64,000 bases of DNA from Ustulina deusta (lineage: Eukaryota > Ascomycota > Sordariomycetes > Xylariales > Xylariaceae). The stretch covers positions 1 through 64,000 of the forward strand of contig JAJNNX010000038.1 in NCBI GenBank assembly GCA_023159155.1. Reading direction: 5' to 3'. The notes below the pieces were generated by a model. The model saw nothing but the letters and a program-made list of their open reading frames with translations. It did not search any database and was not told the origin of the DNA. This document shows positions 36,059-48,223 of this stretch, in pieces. Position 1 is the first letter of the stretch; each line of letters begins with the position of its first letter. Both the position numbers and the translations under genes were made by a program.

Positions 36059-38207
36059 ATGTCGGTGGCCGGGGCACAGCAGGTCATCACGCAAGGCGCG
36101 TTAGAGTGCGTACACCCCCCTTGCCTTGTGATGTCACGGTAGGCTTCTGGCGTCGAACACCGGCTGACCCCATCGTCCAGCGCTATCTTCAACGATCCCG
36201 CGAACGCCGAGCAGAGGTTTCCAGTGCCCGTGCTGCAATGTCTCCAGATCAAGCCCCTCGCTGCCCAACAGGCTCCGGGCGCCCCGGCCCAACAAGAGCG
36301 CTACCGGGTCGTTCTTAGCGATGTCCGCAACTATGTTCAGTGCATGCTGGCAACCCGTAAGCAAACGACTCGCCCCGTGCAGTGTCGGCGGGGTCTGAGG
36401 CTGATCGTCTTGCAGAGGCCAACCATGTCATCCACGACAACCAGCTCATTCGGGGTTGCATTGTCCGCATCAAGTCGTACCAGGCGAACGCCGTGAAGGG
36501 GAAGAAGTATGTGTTACGATCCCCTTGGCCGGGAGCCGCGGACTGACCCGTAGAAGCATTCTCATTATTCTCGACCTCGAAGTCGCCTCTGAGCTCGGTG
36601 CTCATGACCGAATCGGCGAGCCCGCAGCCTTCGAGGCCAAGCCACCACCCCCTGCAAACACCGCTACCGCCATTAGTGGTTCTGGTTTCTATGGCGCCAA
36701 GGCTGAGTCGCCGGCGCCCATCAAGTCAGAGCCCATGTCATCGCGCATGGGCCCGGGAGGCGGCGGTGGGCATAGTGCTGCTTCCAATACCCGCGGAAAC
36801 ATCGTCATCTACCCTATTGAGTCACTCTCCCCTTACGCACACAAATGGACCATCAAGGCTCGTGTCACGTCAAAGTCGGACATTAAGACCTGGCATAAGG
36901 CGTCTGGAGAAGGTAAATTGTTCTCGGTGAATCTCCTCGATGAAAGCGGCGAGATCAAGGCGACAGGCTTCAATGAGCAATGCGACGCGTTTTACGATTT
37001 GTTGCAGGAAGGCCAAGTCTACTACATCAGCACCTGTAAAGTGAATTTCGCCAAGAAACAATTTTCAAATCTTCCCAACGATTACGAGCTCACGTTCGAA
37101 CGAGAGACGGTCATTGAGAAGGCAGAGGACCAAAGCAGCGTACCGCAGGTGCGCTTCAGTTTTGTCACCATCTCCGAACTCCAATCTATCGAGAAGGATG
37201 CCACGGTAGATGTTGTTGGTGTGCTCAAAGACGTCGGTGAAGTGTCCCAGATCATCGCAAAAAGCACGCAAAAACCCTACGACAAGCGTGAGCTCACGCT
37301 CGTCGACGACTCACAATTTTCGGTCCGCCTCACAATATGGGGCAAGACAGCAACTACATTCAGCGCACAGCCCGAGTCAGTAGTTGCTTTCAAGGGCGTC
37401 AAGGTTTCCGACTTCGGCGGACGTTCGCTCTCTCTCCTCAACTCGGGTACCATGGCCATAGATCCCGATATCGAGGAAGCCCATCGTCTGAAGGGTTGGT
37501 ATGACTCTCAAGGGCGCACTGACAACTTCAGCACACACAATGGCATGGCTCCCATGGGTGCTGCTACAGGACGTCGGGACCAAACAAAGTGTATCTCGCA
37601 AGTCAAGGAAGAGGGCTTAGGCATGGAGAGCACAGACTATTTCACGCTCAAGGCGACGATTGTGTACATCAAACAGGATAGTTTCGCATACCCCGCATGC
37701 AGCGAGGAAGGCTGCAACAAGAAAGTGGTAGACCAGGGCGATGGGACATGGCGGTGTGAGAAGTGCGACATCGCCCATGCACGTCCGCAGTATCGCTACA
37801 TCATGAGCGTCAACGTCAACGATCACACCGGCCAGCTGTGGCTCTCGTGCTTCGATGACGTCGGTCGCGTCATTATGGGCATGTCCGCCGACGAGCTCAT
37901 GGAGATTAAGGAGAACGATGAGGATCGCGCCCCTACTATCTTCGAAGCTGCCAACTGCTCCAAGCTCAATTTCCTGTGCCGCGCCAAGATGGATACGTAT
38001 GGCGAGAACCCGAGGTGAGTCATCCGCCCTTCACCCCCGGTTTCTTGCGTCGTGATATTTTATTCCTTCATCTTGGTTTACGACAGAACTGATGAGATTT
38101 ATTTATCTAGGGTCCGATATCAAGTCACGGGTGCAACCCCGCTAGATTATAAGACAGAAGCCCTGAAGCTAGCCGACATGATTAAGCAGTTCGGCATTAG
38201 TTCATAA
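36059..38207 (+). CDS. RFA1: Replication protein A large subunit (RPA1/Rfa1)
   Basis: Predicted 623 aa, the usual size. Exons: 36,059-36,105; 36,181-36,356; 36,416-36,506; 36,554-38,014; 38,111-38,207, all in phase. It binds single-stranded DNA as the largest RPA subunit in replication, repair and checkpoint signalling, in the nucleus. Seen: N-terminal OB fold (AIFNDPANAEQRFPVPVLQC, LIRGCIVRIKSYQAN), a Pro/Gly/Ser linker (about 120-170), tandem OB folds starting IYPIESLSPYAHKWTIKARV and LTLVDDSQFSVRLTIWGKTA, then the third DNA-binding domain with a CX4CX13CX2C zinc ribbon (about 486-508) and a C-terminal subunit-binding region ending MIKQFGISS. No oddities. Confidence 0.95.
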
Positions 38208-39322
38208 GAAACGACCAGATGTGGTGTTTGTCAGCGGGAGGCGAAGGGCGACAACCCTCTGCTGAGGGCCTCTCGCACTCGAAGAGAGCCGAGTTTGGCT
38301 TTAGGTCCCTACCTACTGCGTACATAGCACTGGCACCGCTGGTGACGAGACAATAGGGCACCGGGATTACTCGACAGAAGGAATACAGAAAAGCAAGGAA
38401 GGGTGGCAGGGAGGGTGGGAAGTTAATGCATGCACAAAGGCACCTTATATGTAGATTGCACATGCGACGGGCAACTAGCTTTCCGGTTGACCTCTGTAAT
38501 GCTTTTCTCACTGTCGGTTCAAAAATTCTGTGGAGGACGAGGACATGTCAATGCACTGATATTCACTTTGCGAGGACCCCAGGGAGGGTCTAGGAAAAAG
38601 TCGAGAAATGCGGTCTACAGAGCGCCTAGAATGCGCAAACGGGAGAGAAAAATTGCCCCTAGCCAGTTGGAATCTACGCACCAGCATTGAGCCTATGTGC
38701 TATATATACACTTGCGGTTGACATATGCGAGAAGACGGTGGTGGTTTTTGATCATGTAGGTCAATTCTCTGTAGTCTATCGTTGCGTGGCGGACTGGCAT
38801 GACAAGGGTCACCTAATACCGTCTCGCGGGACTCGTGATCAAGTCCTGCCTGCCTAGGTACTGACCGTGTATTCGTCTGGATCGTCGACTAGTCTAAGCA
38901 CACGCCCGTTCCTCCCGGGTTGCAAAGGTTTTGTATTCCTCTCCGACAGTCACGCATCAAGCTGCTTTCTCGCTCTCAGACGTGTATGTGTGCTCCTCTT
39001 CACGCCGTCGCCTGTGGTGTTCGTCCATATGAAGGTCATCTAGTTCGATAAACAAATATCGACGGCACAGATGACCGCGAACCCCAATATTCACAATTCG
39101 CGCTCGACTTTCCCAACAAAACCTACCCCGTAGCGCCAGGCATTAGGTTTGTCGTCTGCGGGGTTATGTACGGGACCCTTAGAGCCACCCGTACTGGTTC
39201 GAAGGAACTGTTCAAGGATTCCGTTACGGGTTTTTGATTCTTAATGATAGTTTTTTGAATGCATTTATGATCAATTTTTTACGTCGGCCTCGCGTCGTCG
39301 ATATAGGTCCTGAACTTTCCTT
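38208..39322. other. Intergenic region between convergent RPA1 and CSN3
   Basis: About 1.1 kb, containing the 3' ends of both genes. It has TACCTAC-type motifs near 38,309 and CCTAGGTACTG near 38,852. No gene is supported. Confidence 0.4.
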
Positions 39323-40895
39323 CTAGATGTTCGGGAGGCCACCCATTAGGTCCTCATCATCGACCTGAGAGTCGAAGCCGAGTGTCGGGTCCTGAGCCTC
39401 GCTGGACTTGTCACGCTTGTTTTCCTTGATGACCCACTTGATGTACTCCTTGCTGGTTCCCAGACGCTGATTCGTGGCGTCAAATATGGCCTTGAGCTGT
39501 TTTAGCTTAGCTGCGTAGCTCTGGATTTCATGTGCAAACTCTTGTTCTGACAGATGTGTCGTAGGAGAGAGGAAGAGCAGGAATTTAGTTCCGTCATCGT
39601 TCTTCTGGATGACACCCTTCAACATTCCCGTTATTATCATGTTCTGAATGAGCGCCTCGACTTCCTCGTCCTTGTTAAGAGCAGTGCCCGTCTCGGCACT
39701 CTTCGTCTGCTGGCGAATCTCAGAGATCGATATCTTGGTGTAGATATCCTGTAGCGAGAGGACGCGCCACTTTTGGTATGATGCCATGACCTCCTCCACT
39801 AGACCTACGTTTCCGTCTTCGATCCACACCTGTGCACCGTGCTCTGCTTCCTGCCTCAGCCGCTCGACGTCGTCGGTTGCGAAAGCCGTCGCGAGGGACA
39901 CGTATGATCTACCCAGTATTCCGAAAATCTTAATTGTTGAAGCACTTGTATGAGGCGGTGTAGTGCAGTGGCTCCCGTCCGAAAGTAGACTAACCAGAAT
40001 CCATTTCTTGAAGGCCTCGACCATGATCTTGCTGCACCCACCATCCTTGGTCGGGAATGTGACGACACGTTCGAATGCTACCCGCGCTCTCGACCATTCT
40101 CTTCTGGCGCAGTACATCAAACCACACGTCAAATCATATTCCAGCACCATTGAGCTCTTGAGTAATGTGGTAAGCCCCGTAGACTTCGAAATATACAAGG
40201 GAGGGGGCAATTCTAGATCGCATAGATACTGAGCGTTCTCGTTTGCCATACCGGGGTAGTAGACGATATCCTTGTCGACGACTGGTAAGGCAGGCTGTAT
40301 GTTATCTGTGTCGTATGCAAGCTGCGCCAAGTGGAGGTGTGAGGAGGTAAAGATGGTTCCGGATGGATCGAGCCTCAAGATGGCGGTAGCGAGGCATTCA
40401 ACTGCGACGGAGGGCTAAGCAGATACATTAGTCATGCGAAAGGACGGATATTTTCTGTTGTCGGCAGCACGTACAGGCAGCAATCGGCCGCCCCCCACGG
40501 CGTCCATGACCTCGAGTAGAACGGATCCGCCATAGCGACATTGTCGTCCATCGAAGACCATCATAAATGTGACGAGTTTAGTGAGCACCAGGTCGTGGGA
40601 GACTCGGGCTGCCAGGCTTGGAAACAGCAAGGCATGCAGTATGGCGAGGTAGGAGAGCGAATGCACGGCCGGGTCGAGAACCTGGCGTCGGGGTCAGCAA
40701 CAACGGCAGCAAGCAGACATGGGCGGACAATACGTTGAGCAGCTCGGCACTGAAGGCCACTAGGTCTTTCGCCCGCTCCTTGACCATCTTGGCTGTCCGC
40801 TGTATGTGAAGCAAGGCGGCCTGGTGGTAGGCCTCGTTGTCGGCGTCGTCACTCTGCGGCGGGAACGCCAACAGAGCGATGGCACACTGGTCCAT
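39323..40895 (-). CDS. csnC: COP9 signalosome complex subunit 3
   Basis: Predicted 486 aa from Met at 40,895 (MDQCAIALLAFPPQ); an in-frame Met at 40,925 would add ten residues. Exons: 40,895-40,734; 40,681-40,475; 40,414-39,323, all phase 0. CSN3 is a PCI-domain subunit of the complex that removes NEDD8 from cullins, controlling development and light response in fungi. Visible: the N-terminal helical repeat region; YYPGMANENAQYLCDLELPP near the middle; the PCI domain near residues 280-430 with YQKWRVLSLQDIYTKISISE and EEVEALIQNMIITGMLKGVI; and the acidic tail DDEDLMGGLPNI, typical of the CSN3 end. The symbol follows the Aspergillus name. Confidence 0.88.
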
Positions 40896-42733
40896 GCTGC
40901 GGGTTAAGAGATGTCCACGATGCAATGAAAAGGACTATTATCAACGTGTATCGTCAAGGTGTATTAGGTGATATATCTGGTATATCGGATATGTCGGTCA
41001 CGGTCGCATGCTGTTGGTTTTTGGCGATGCTGAGCTACAACGGCTGTGTTGTTAGATAATGGTTTGGTTACCTAAGATTCGGGGAGCTGTTTGCCTTGTG
41101 GCGGGGCTACTTGTAGCTCCTCTGGAGGCTTTGGAGGGGTGATGGATAAAGTGGGAACGCCCGGTGGGGCCTAAACCGGGACCCATCCATTTAATTCATT
41201 TGCCCAAGTAGTAAGTACCTAAGTACTGACATCAGGTTAGATGGGAAGTACATATGTATATGCCAGGTATCGTACCGTACGTATCCATATACCTACATCT
41301 GAAGAGAGCTACCACCCAGGTCAGAGAGGTATTCATAGCATTCCTGTACTACATGTAGACAGATACAAAGACAGAACCTTGTCCGTGGTATGTATTCCAT
41401 ATCGACAGCCCAGAACAGCCATTACCGTTGCCAGTTGGGGACTGATAGAGAACCTCCGAGATAGCATCTAGCCCGCCGTTATACGGGGTGCTGAGATGAC
41501 TTACAACAAAAGCGAGGTCTGCTCTCCCAAGAACAGTGGTCTCTAATGCAAGAGGCAGCAGGATTTAGATTGCGTTCTGCATACATAGCTGGTCCTAGCT
41601 GTTCAATTGCATACATCGTAAACCGGCAAATTTCTCGAGGCGTGCAGCTAGCTAGCTGTGCATTGGACTGCGAGTTGATTCTGATCCGGCCGTGTCATCA
41701 TCGATGGGAGCGATGGCGGCAAAAGGGGGGGACAGGGACAGGACAGGGCAAGAAATAAACGTCTAAACGGATTTTGTTCCTTGGCTCTGCTCTGGGGGTA
41801 GTATATGAGAAGCTAAGTTCGAGCGGACGGCCGAAGGACCTACCATCCGATGTTATGCATCGTCAGCGAGCGACATATGTGGGAACGCTGATGACCGGAT
41901 GACGAGAAACTCTCGAATGCATCCCATCCGGTCGTCTAACGACCTGGTAGCCGCCGCCCCTGTGCAGACGATCGAGTCTAAATACACATCTTCGCATATT
42001 AGCGCCACCAATGAATGCTCTTCATGTTTTTCCAGCTTACAGGGATTTGCGAGTTCTGTAGTAGGAGTAACCTAGTGTAAATATATAATATCTGGGCAGC
42101 TGCCGAGGTTAGGTAGGCCATGGAACAGCTCTGAACGGAAAGTTAATATCGCCGTTGTTTCTATGACGATCAGAGATTATCCTAACTGAGCTGATGGTCC
42201 GAGAGCATTGGTCTATGATCATAGCTCAATATCTCATCATCCAATCAAGAGGGAAACACGCAATGTATGACCACGAGTATTGCTCCGGCGCCTTAGGTGG
42301 CACCAAATAGTGACTGTTAGTATTAATGCCATGGAATATATATAGAAGCATGCTATGCGGAGTATTTAAGTTGCGTAATGCTATGCTTCCCCGCAGGGTT
42401 ACCAAGGTTAGCAGCAAGAAAGTTCTACGCCTCTGAAGTCAGATGAAGTGAGTTCATGTCGAATCCGAGTCTGTTTCCGGGCCCTGATTGGCCAGACACC
42501 TTATACGATGAGACGCGAGTGACGACACCATTTCTAGACGGCCCAGGATTCAAAATATGGTATACATATCGTTGATCCGGGCCACACCAGCTCATCCGTT
42601 TTTTTCGTCTTTAAGACGCCCGGCTTCTGCTAAGGACGGGAAACAAGACAGCACACACCGAAACTGTCCAAATTCAACGCACGAAAGAAAAAGCATCCTC
42701 GTGAGAAGACGATAATACCAAAACCCGTCCAAG
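40896..42733. other. Long intergenic region between divergent CSN3 and rhodopsin
   Basis: 1.8 kb without a supported gene. It holds AGTAAGTACCTAAGTACTGA near 41,209-41,228 and short purine-rich runs near 41,720-41,760. Short frames show no motif. It presumably contains the rhodopsin promoter, but no light-response element is claimed. Confidence 0.4.
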
Positions 42734-44003
42734 ATGATGATTCCAGACACCTTGTTCGACCAGGCCGTGGCAACGGCCGGGTATCCTCATCGTACTACTC
42801 ATACCTCCCATCTGCCATTGCCGACTGTGACACCTGATGTCCCCAGAATCTATCATCAGCACTCGACGGAAGTCGGACACAAGACACTCTGGTGCGTTGA
42901 CCATGCCGAGCAGGATGTATAGATAGCATCCACTAACATCGACAGGGTGGTTTGCATTATCATGGGCGTATCCTCCCTTATATTCTATCTGATGGCCATG
43001 AGGGCGCCGGTGGTAAGATGCCCAACTGACGCGAGATCAAGCAAGCAGTCTGACAACATGCATAGCAAAAACGCTTGTTGCATATCCTCACAGCATTCAT
43101 CACGACTTTCGCCTTCTTCTCGTACTATGCCATGGCAACTGGGTCAGGTATCAGCCTCCACACGACAATCCTCAAAGAGACCAGGCACCACGTCGCCACC
43201 GAGCTTGTCAAGAGACAAGTGTTCTGGGCACGATATATTGACGTAAGCGGTTTTCCTTGCCCTTCCCTTTTAACCACTTGGACTGCTATCCCCGGTTTTA
43301 GAAAAGGTGTGTTTCGCTAACCACGGCCACGAGCGTAGTGGTCTCTAACTACCCCCCTCCTCCTCGTCGACTTATCTATCATTGCCGGCCTAAACGGAGC
43401 CAGCATCCTCGTGCTTATATTCGCGGACGTGGTCATGATCTTGACAGGTCTCTTTGCCGCGTTGGCCCGCGATGAGGCCCAGGGCTGGGGTTGGTATGCA
43501 TTCGCGTGTGTAGCGTATCTCACTGTCATATACCAGCTAGCATACAAAGGGCGACACGCCGTATCAACGAAGGACAACAAGACGAAGGCTTTTTTCAGTG
43601 CCATCTCGCTCTTCACATTGCTCCTTTGGACTATATACCCCATGTAAGTACGGCGTCTATCAACGCGACACGGTTATTCGAATGGTGGACTAGTGAGAGA
43701 GAATCATGGGCTGACTGGAAATAGTGTCTGGGGAATCGCCGATGGCGCTCGTATGGTGAATGTGGATGGCGAGATTATCGCCTACGCTGTCTTAGACATC
43801 TTCGCGAAGCCAGTCTTTGGCTTCTGGTTGCTGTTGACCCATGATAGCATGACTCGTACATCACCCTCCATTGGTGGTTTCTGGTCCGATGGTCTGTCTT
43901 CCGAGGGGACACTCCGCGTAAGTCTGGATCCGTGAGATGGCGCGACGAAGACATGCTGATGGCATTCTAGGTCGGAGACGGGCTTGGGCACGTGGATGAT
44001 TGA
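42734..44003 (+). CDS. Microbial (type 1) rhodopsin, proton-pump type
   Basis: Predicted 310 aa, seven-helix retinal protein. Exons: 42,734-42,891; 42,946-43,012; 43,066-43,242; 43,339-43,643; 43,725-43,917; 43,971-44,003, all in phase with consensus splice sites. Helix C reads ARYIDWSLTTPLLLVDL. Asp134 matches the bacteriorhodopsin proton acceptor D85, and Asp145, eleven residues on, matches the donor D96. Helix G reads AVLDIFAKPVFGFWLL, with Asp260 (D212) and Lys264, the retinal Schiff-base lysine. Keeping both carboxylates predicts light-driven outward proton pumping, as in Leptosphaeria rhodopsin or CarO, rather than the sensory/NOP-1 or lysine-less ORP types. The product should sit in the plasma or another membrane. 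The carotenoid genes often linked to such opsins are not in this window. Confidence 0.93.
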
Positions 44004-45090
44004 ACGGTGTGTTCACCCCCTCTATTGCCCAACTCTAGTAAAATGAGGGTAAGGGAATGGCAAGTTCACAAAGAGACTCCTGCATTTCTTGAAGAGGAGC
44101 CTTAAAGTGAAGATTGGTGTCTACATTCCTTTATCCTCGCGGCGGGTTTCTTCCGCTTATGAGGTAAATAAAAGATATCTGGGAATGATCAATCATTGGG
44201 TGAAAAAGGCATGAAACGGAACGGAAATGGCGTCGTCATTGGTTTGCCCTCTGGTTTTGCTGCGATGGCTTGTGTACCTATCCATACGATTCAATGGATA
44301 TAGGTAGAAAAGACAGTGATGTCATGAATACCATGAAATCAAAACATGAATCCGGCTTAGCACGTTGTGAACCCCGATTTAGTCGTCCTTATCCAAGTGT
44401 TCAACGACTTCGTTTTAGCTAATCACTGCCGCAGTGGGTCAAAATCGGCAATCTCGTTGAGGCGCGAATAGTTGAAAAGTAGGTGTTCAATGTGTAGGTA
44501 GTCTTTAAGCTGGCATATGGTACTTAGGATCAAGTCGACGTCGACCCTCTCGTGTCGAGACCGGATGGCATCAAAACGTAAGATATGTAAGAGCAGACTC
44601 AGCATCTCTGCCTCGTGGCCGCTCCGCTCCACGTTAGACATTCGGGTTGGGAATCCCTTGGGTGTATGAAGCCGAATCGGTATCTAAGAGCAATTGCGTT
44701 CTGTCTTCTTCTTTCCTTTTTGCCCAGCTTGCTCTTTCGGCAGCTGGATATGGGAAGATACCTTTCTCGTCCGAATACCTAGCGTTCATCGCCGGTGCGC
44801 TAACAGGTAGGTAGTCTACATAGTGGGTACCTAGGTAGGTTAGTGCAAACTGTGCTCGAACAAGCTCCATCGACGGGCCGTTGTCAGCTGTTCTCCCCAG
44901 CAAGGAGCTTCTGGACCGGGGTCTCTCGCCAAACAGTAGGTAGACGAATGCCATCCCGGCCAATCAAAGGCTCGGTGAATCCGCTTCCATCATCATTGAT
45001 AGTCGAGCCGTCGTGCGTTCGATTCGACGTTTATAACCAAGCTCGAAGACCTTCGCCGTCCGCAGCCAATCCAGCCCGCACCCTCTCGCC
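44004..45090. other. Intergenic region upstream of the complex I subunit gene
   Basis: Two adjacent minus-strand frames (44,641-44,423, 72 codons; 44,963-44,634, 109 codons) look mildly protein-like (LKDYLHIEHLLFNYSRLNEI) but have no family, start or splice support. GGGTACCTAGGTAGGTT occurs near 44,825. No gene is claimed. Confidence 0.3.
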
Positions 45091-46081
45091 ATGGCGTCCA
45101 AACTCAGCGCCCTGCTCCTCCGGGGCGCGGCCCGCACGACGACGAGCCGGGCTCCTCGATGCCAGCACCACATTCGGGCTTTTACCGCGGCCAGCCCCCG
45201 CCGAAGCGACACTCTCGCCGTGGTAAGTATCGCCGCTGCCGGCTCGAAGGGGGCCAATGGCTAGCTAACGGGTCTCTCTCTCTCTCTTTCTCGCCGCAGC
45301 ACCGGAACACGGCCGACAACAACGCCTCCATCCCGTTCAAGTTCAACGCGCAGAACGAGACGCTCATCGCCGAGATCCTCAAGCGCTACCCGCCGCAGTA
45401 CAAGAAGGCCGCCGTGATGCCGCTTCTCGACCTGGGCCAGCGCCAGCACGGCTTCACCTCCATCTCCGTCATGAACGAGGTGGCGCGGCGTCTCGAGATG
45501 CCGCCCGCGCGTGTCTACGAGGTCGCCTCCTTCTACACCATGTACAACCGCACGCCCGTCGGCAAGTTCCACGTGCAGGCCTGCACCACGGTACGTCCCC
45601 TTTTTTTTTTGCCGGCAACCTCCCATCACCGTCCGGTCCCGGTCCGGATTCTCTGCTCTGTGAGGGGAACTGACTGGGCAATAACTAAACTAATACACCC
45701 CCCCGTGGGTTCCCGCAGACCCCCTGCCAACTCGGCGGCTGCGGCAGCGACGTCATCGTCAAGGCGATCAAGGAGGAGCTGGGCATCAAGCAGGGCGAGA
45801 CGACCAAGGACGGGCTGTTCACCTTCATCGAGGTCGAGTGTCTGGGCGCCTGCGTCAACGCGCCCATGATCCAGATCAACGACGACTACTACGAGGACCT
45901 GACGCCCGAGACGACGAAGAAGCTGCTGGCCGGTCTCCGGGAGAGCGCCACGACCGGCAAGGCCGCCAGCGTCCCCAAACCCGGCCCCCAGACCGGCCGT
46001 CAGACCTGCGAGAACAGTGCCGGCCAGACGAATCTGACCAGTAAGCCGTGGGGCCCCGAGACCACGCGGGCCGATCTATAG
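45091..46081 (+). CDS. nuo-24: NADH:ubiquinone oxidoreductase 24 kDa subunit (NDUFV2)
   Basis: Predicted 261 aa. Exons: 45,091-45,222; 45,300-45,590; 45,719-46,081, all phase 0. It is the peripheral-arm subunit of mitochondrial complex I carrying the N1a [2Fe-2S] cluster, next to the FMN subunit. The N-terminus ([20 protein letters not shown], Arg/Ser-rich, no acidic residues) is a matrix-targeting presequence. The thioredoxin-like fold follows, with cluster ligands Cys139 and Cys144 (CTTTPC) and Cys182 and Cys186 (CLGAC). [15 protein letters not shown] is strongly conserved in the family. The C-terminus ends GPETTRADL. No oddities. The symbol follows Neurospora usage. Confidence 0.95.
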
Positions 46082-46534
46082 TGCATATGGATGGGGCCGA
46101 GCTAGGCATACAAGTTACAAATATAATGTGAGATCGTGTACGTGCATGTCATCGCGGACGAGGCAAGGACAGCTACTTAGAGGGAAGAGGTTTCGTCATA
46201 GACGGGGCTGCAGAAACAAAAACCACTTGTACATAAACCGCACTTTGTATCCATTGAATTTTCCCGTTCCAACCTTGACGAAAAACCTTGCCTATGCTCT
46301 GTGCATCTCTGCTCGCTTCGTCATATACTGGTGTAAGCCTTCCAGCGACGAGCTTAGCGCTCGTCTCAACATCGACTGAAACCTTTTGATCCCATCATTT
46401 GTGGGAATGTTCATGTCATACGGCATGAAAAAAATTCCAACGCATCCATCCATTCATTCTGCCGCCATAACCCAGGGGATACAATCAAAGCCAACCAAAA
46501 CAAATAATCTCTCTATCACCCGTCCCCGCAAAAC
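46082..46534. terminator. Shared 3' region of convergent genes
   Basis: 453 bases between the stops of the complex I subunit and the kelch gene. AT content is higher than in the flanking coding DNA. Polyadenylation signals are not sharply defined. Confidence 0.3.
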
Positions 46535-48223
46535 CTAACCAAGCCTAAGAATCCACCCATCACCCAACCGCGCACCACCCTCGCCTAACCCGCCCGCAAC
46601 GAAGATGGCGTTCTCCTCGAGATCGCCCAGCGCCGCAGCACCGAACCAAGCGCGGGGGGGAGGACCCTGCACGTCGAGTTCCTCGTCAGGGTCGAAGGGA
46701 CCGACGGCCACGGGGGTCCAGCGGCCTTCGCCCGTCTTCCGGCCGACGGAGTGCAAGAAGGCATCCGTGAGGCTCGCGGTAGTGCCTCCAAGCGGCGGGA
46801 CAGCGAACGCCCAGACGTCGGCGTGGAACGTGCCCGCGGCGCCGTCAGTTGACAGGACGGACTCGCCGAGCGCGAGAACGAGGTACTCCCGTCCGCCGCC
46901 CGCTTGGACCAGGGAGAGATTGGCGGCGCTGCGGGGCGAGGGCCAGGAGTCAGTGGTTGTGGCAGCCGGGGGGGACGTGAGCCGGGCTGTTTCTGAGGAG
47001 GTCGTGCTTTCGGGTGGAGGGGAAGAAGAAGTGGGCGCAACGATGCTCTCCCATTCCCCGCGGGCGAAGACGCCGATCTCGCCCCTGCTGTTCTGATCGT
47101 CGAACTCGTCGAGGCCGAGAAGTAGCACGTCGAGCTGGCCGCCGAGCGCGCTCGTCCCGTCCGTCCCGCCGAAGCGGTACAACCTGCTCTTGGCGATGGC
47201 GAGAGCGGCGCCGATGCGCCCCGGGCCCGGAGCGTCGGGGAGCTGTTTCCACGTGCGCGCGTGCACGTCGAAGGCCCAGACATCAGACGTCCGCGTGCCG
47301 TCGGCGAGCCATCCGGCGTGGATGAAGAAGGTGCCGAAGCCCGCACCCGCGGCCTCGTCGTCTGTTGCTTTCTCTGCGATCGTGCCCGCGATGGGTCGCT
47401 GCGGGATGCCGACTGCCGCCGAGTCGCCCTCTGCCCACTCCTTCCACGTCGACGAGCGTTGGAGGCGCATCGGCTTGATCGAGAACTCGCGCGGCTTCTC
47501 CGTTGCCACAGCAGCGTGATGGCTGCGCGCTGGCGGGATGGGACTGCTGTGGTGCGGGTCGAGGTATGTCCACGTGTGCGTCTTGGTCTCGAAGATCCAG
47601 ACCCGGCCGTGCTCGTCTAGCGTCGACGATCCTGCGCGCCCGCCGAAGAGGAAGATGCGCGATCCAATCACGGCGGTGGCGTGCCCGACGCGCGGGGGAG
47701 GGACGTCGGCGGTCTCGGGGGCCTTGCCTTTGTTGTTGGACGTCGAGGACTCCGGTTCCGATTCAACATCGGGTGTCGAGGTGGAAGAGCCGAGCGGGAC
47801 TTCGGTGAGCGGGTCTTTAACCTGTGGTTCGGCCTCGTCCTCGTCCTCCTCGGGGGTGACGGCGGGTATTGCGGCGTCGTCTTCGCCGGCCGAGGTCTGG
47901 GGCGATGACTTCGCCTTGATGGTGTAGTAGTCGGCCGGGGCGCCGCTGCAGGGTAGCACGACGACGTGCATATCGTTGCCGATGGGTGTGCGGGCGTCAA
48001 CCTCGCCGCCGAAAATGTAGGCATTGCCAGCGATGACGTCGAGCGAGTGCAGTGAGCGAGGGAGTCGGGGCAGAGGGATGTGCTGCCAGGTTCCCCTCAT
48101 GCCATGGCCGCCGCGGATGTGCGGCATCGAGGGCATCTGCACTTGCGGTATCGAGGGCATGTGTTGCGGGAGCGAGTTCAGCAGCTCGGTGCCGCGTCGT
48201 TTGAGCTTTGCGAAGGACTCCAT
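46535..48223 (-). CDS. Intronless kelch-repeat protein
   Basis: Predicted 562 aa in one exon, starting MESFAKLKRRGTELLNSLPQ. Several kelch blades are visible: NAYIFGGEVD near residue 68; RIFLFGGRAGSSTLDEHGRV with a following W near 190-225; FFIHAGWLADGTRTSDVWAF near 290; LYRFGGTDGTSALGGQLDVL near 345; YLVLALGESVLSTD near 450; and AIFVAGGLGEGG at the end. These form a beta-propeller. An acidic/Ser insert (about 105-165, with EEDEDEAEP) interrupts between the first and second blades. The role is unknown. Fungal kelch proteins of this kind are usually cytosolic scaffolds. Lack of introns contrasts with all neighbours. Confidence 0.85.
   Translation of the reverse strand: MESFAKLKRRGTELLNSLPQHMPSIPQVQMPSMPHIRGGHGMRGTWQHIPLPRLPRSLHSLDVIAGNAYIFGGEVDARTPIGNDMHVVVLPCSGAPADYYTIKAKSSPQTSAGEDDAAIPAVTPEEDEDEAEPQVKDPLTEVPLGSSTSTPDVESEPESSTSNNKGKAPETADVPPPRVGHATAVIGSRIFLFGGRAGSSTLDEHGRVWIFETKTHTWTYLDPHHSSPIPPARSHHAAVATEKPREFSIKPMRLQRSSTWKEWAEGDSAAVGIPQRPIAGTIAEKATDDEAAGAGFGTFFIHAGWLADGTRTSDVWAFDVHARTWKQLPDAPGPGRIGAALAIAKSRLYRFGGTDGTSALGGQLDVLLLGLDEFDDQNSRGEIGVFARGEWESIVAPTSSSPPPESTTSSETARLTSPPAATTTDSWPSPRSAANLSLVQAGGGREYLVLALGESVLSTDGAAGTFHADVWAFAVPPLGGTTASLTDAFLHSVGRKTGEGRWTPVAVGPFDPDEELDVQGPPPRAWFGAAALGDLEENAIFVAGGLGEGGARLGDGWILRLG

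Noticed and set aside
44423..44963. Two minus-strand frames between the rhodopsin and complex I genes
   Set aside because: Mildly protein-like but lacking start, splice and family support.
46585..47346. 253-codon frame inside the kelch gene in another phase
   Set aside because: Ser/Arg/Pro-biased shadow of the kelch coding frame with no domains.
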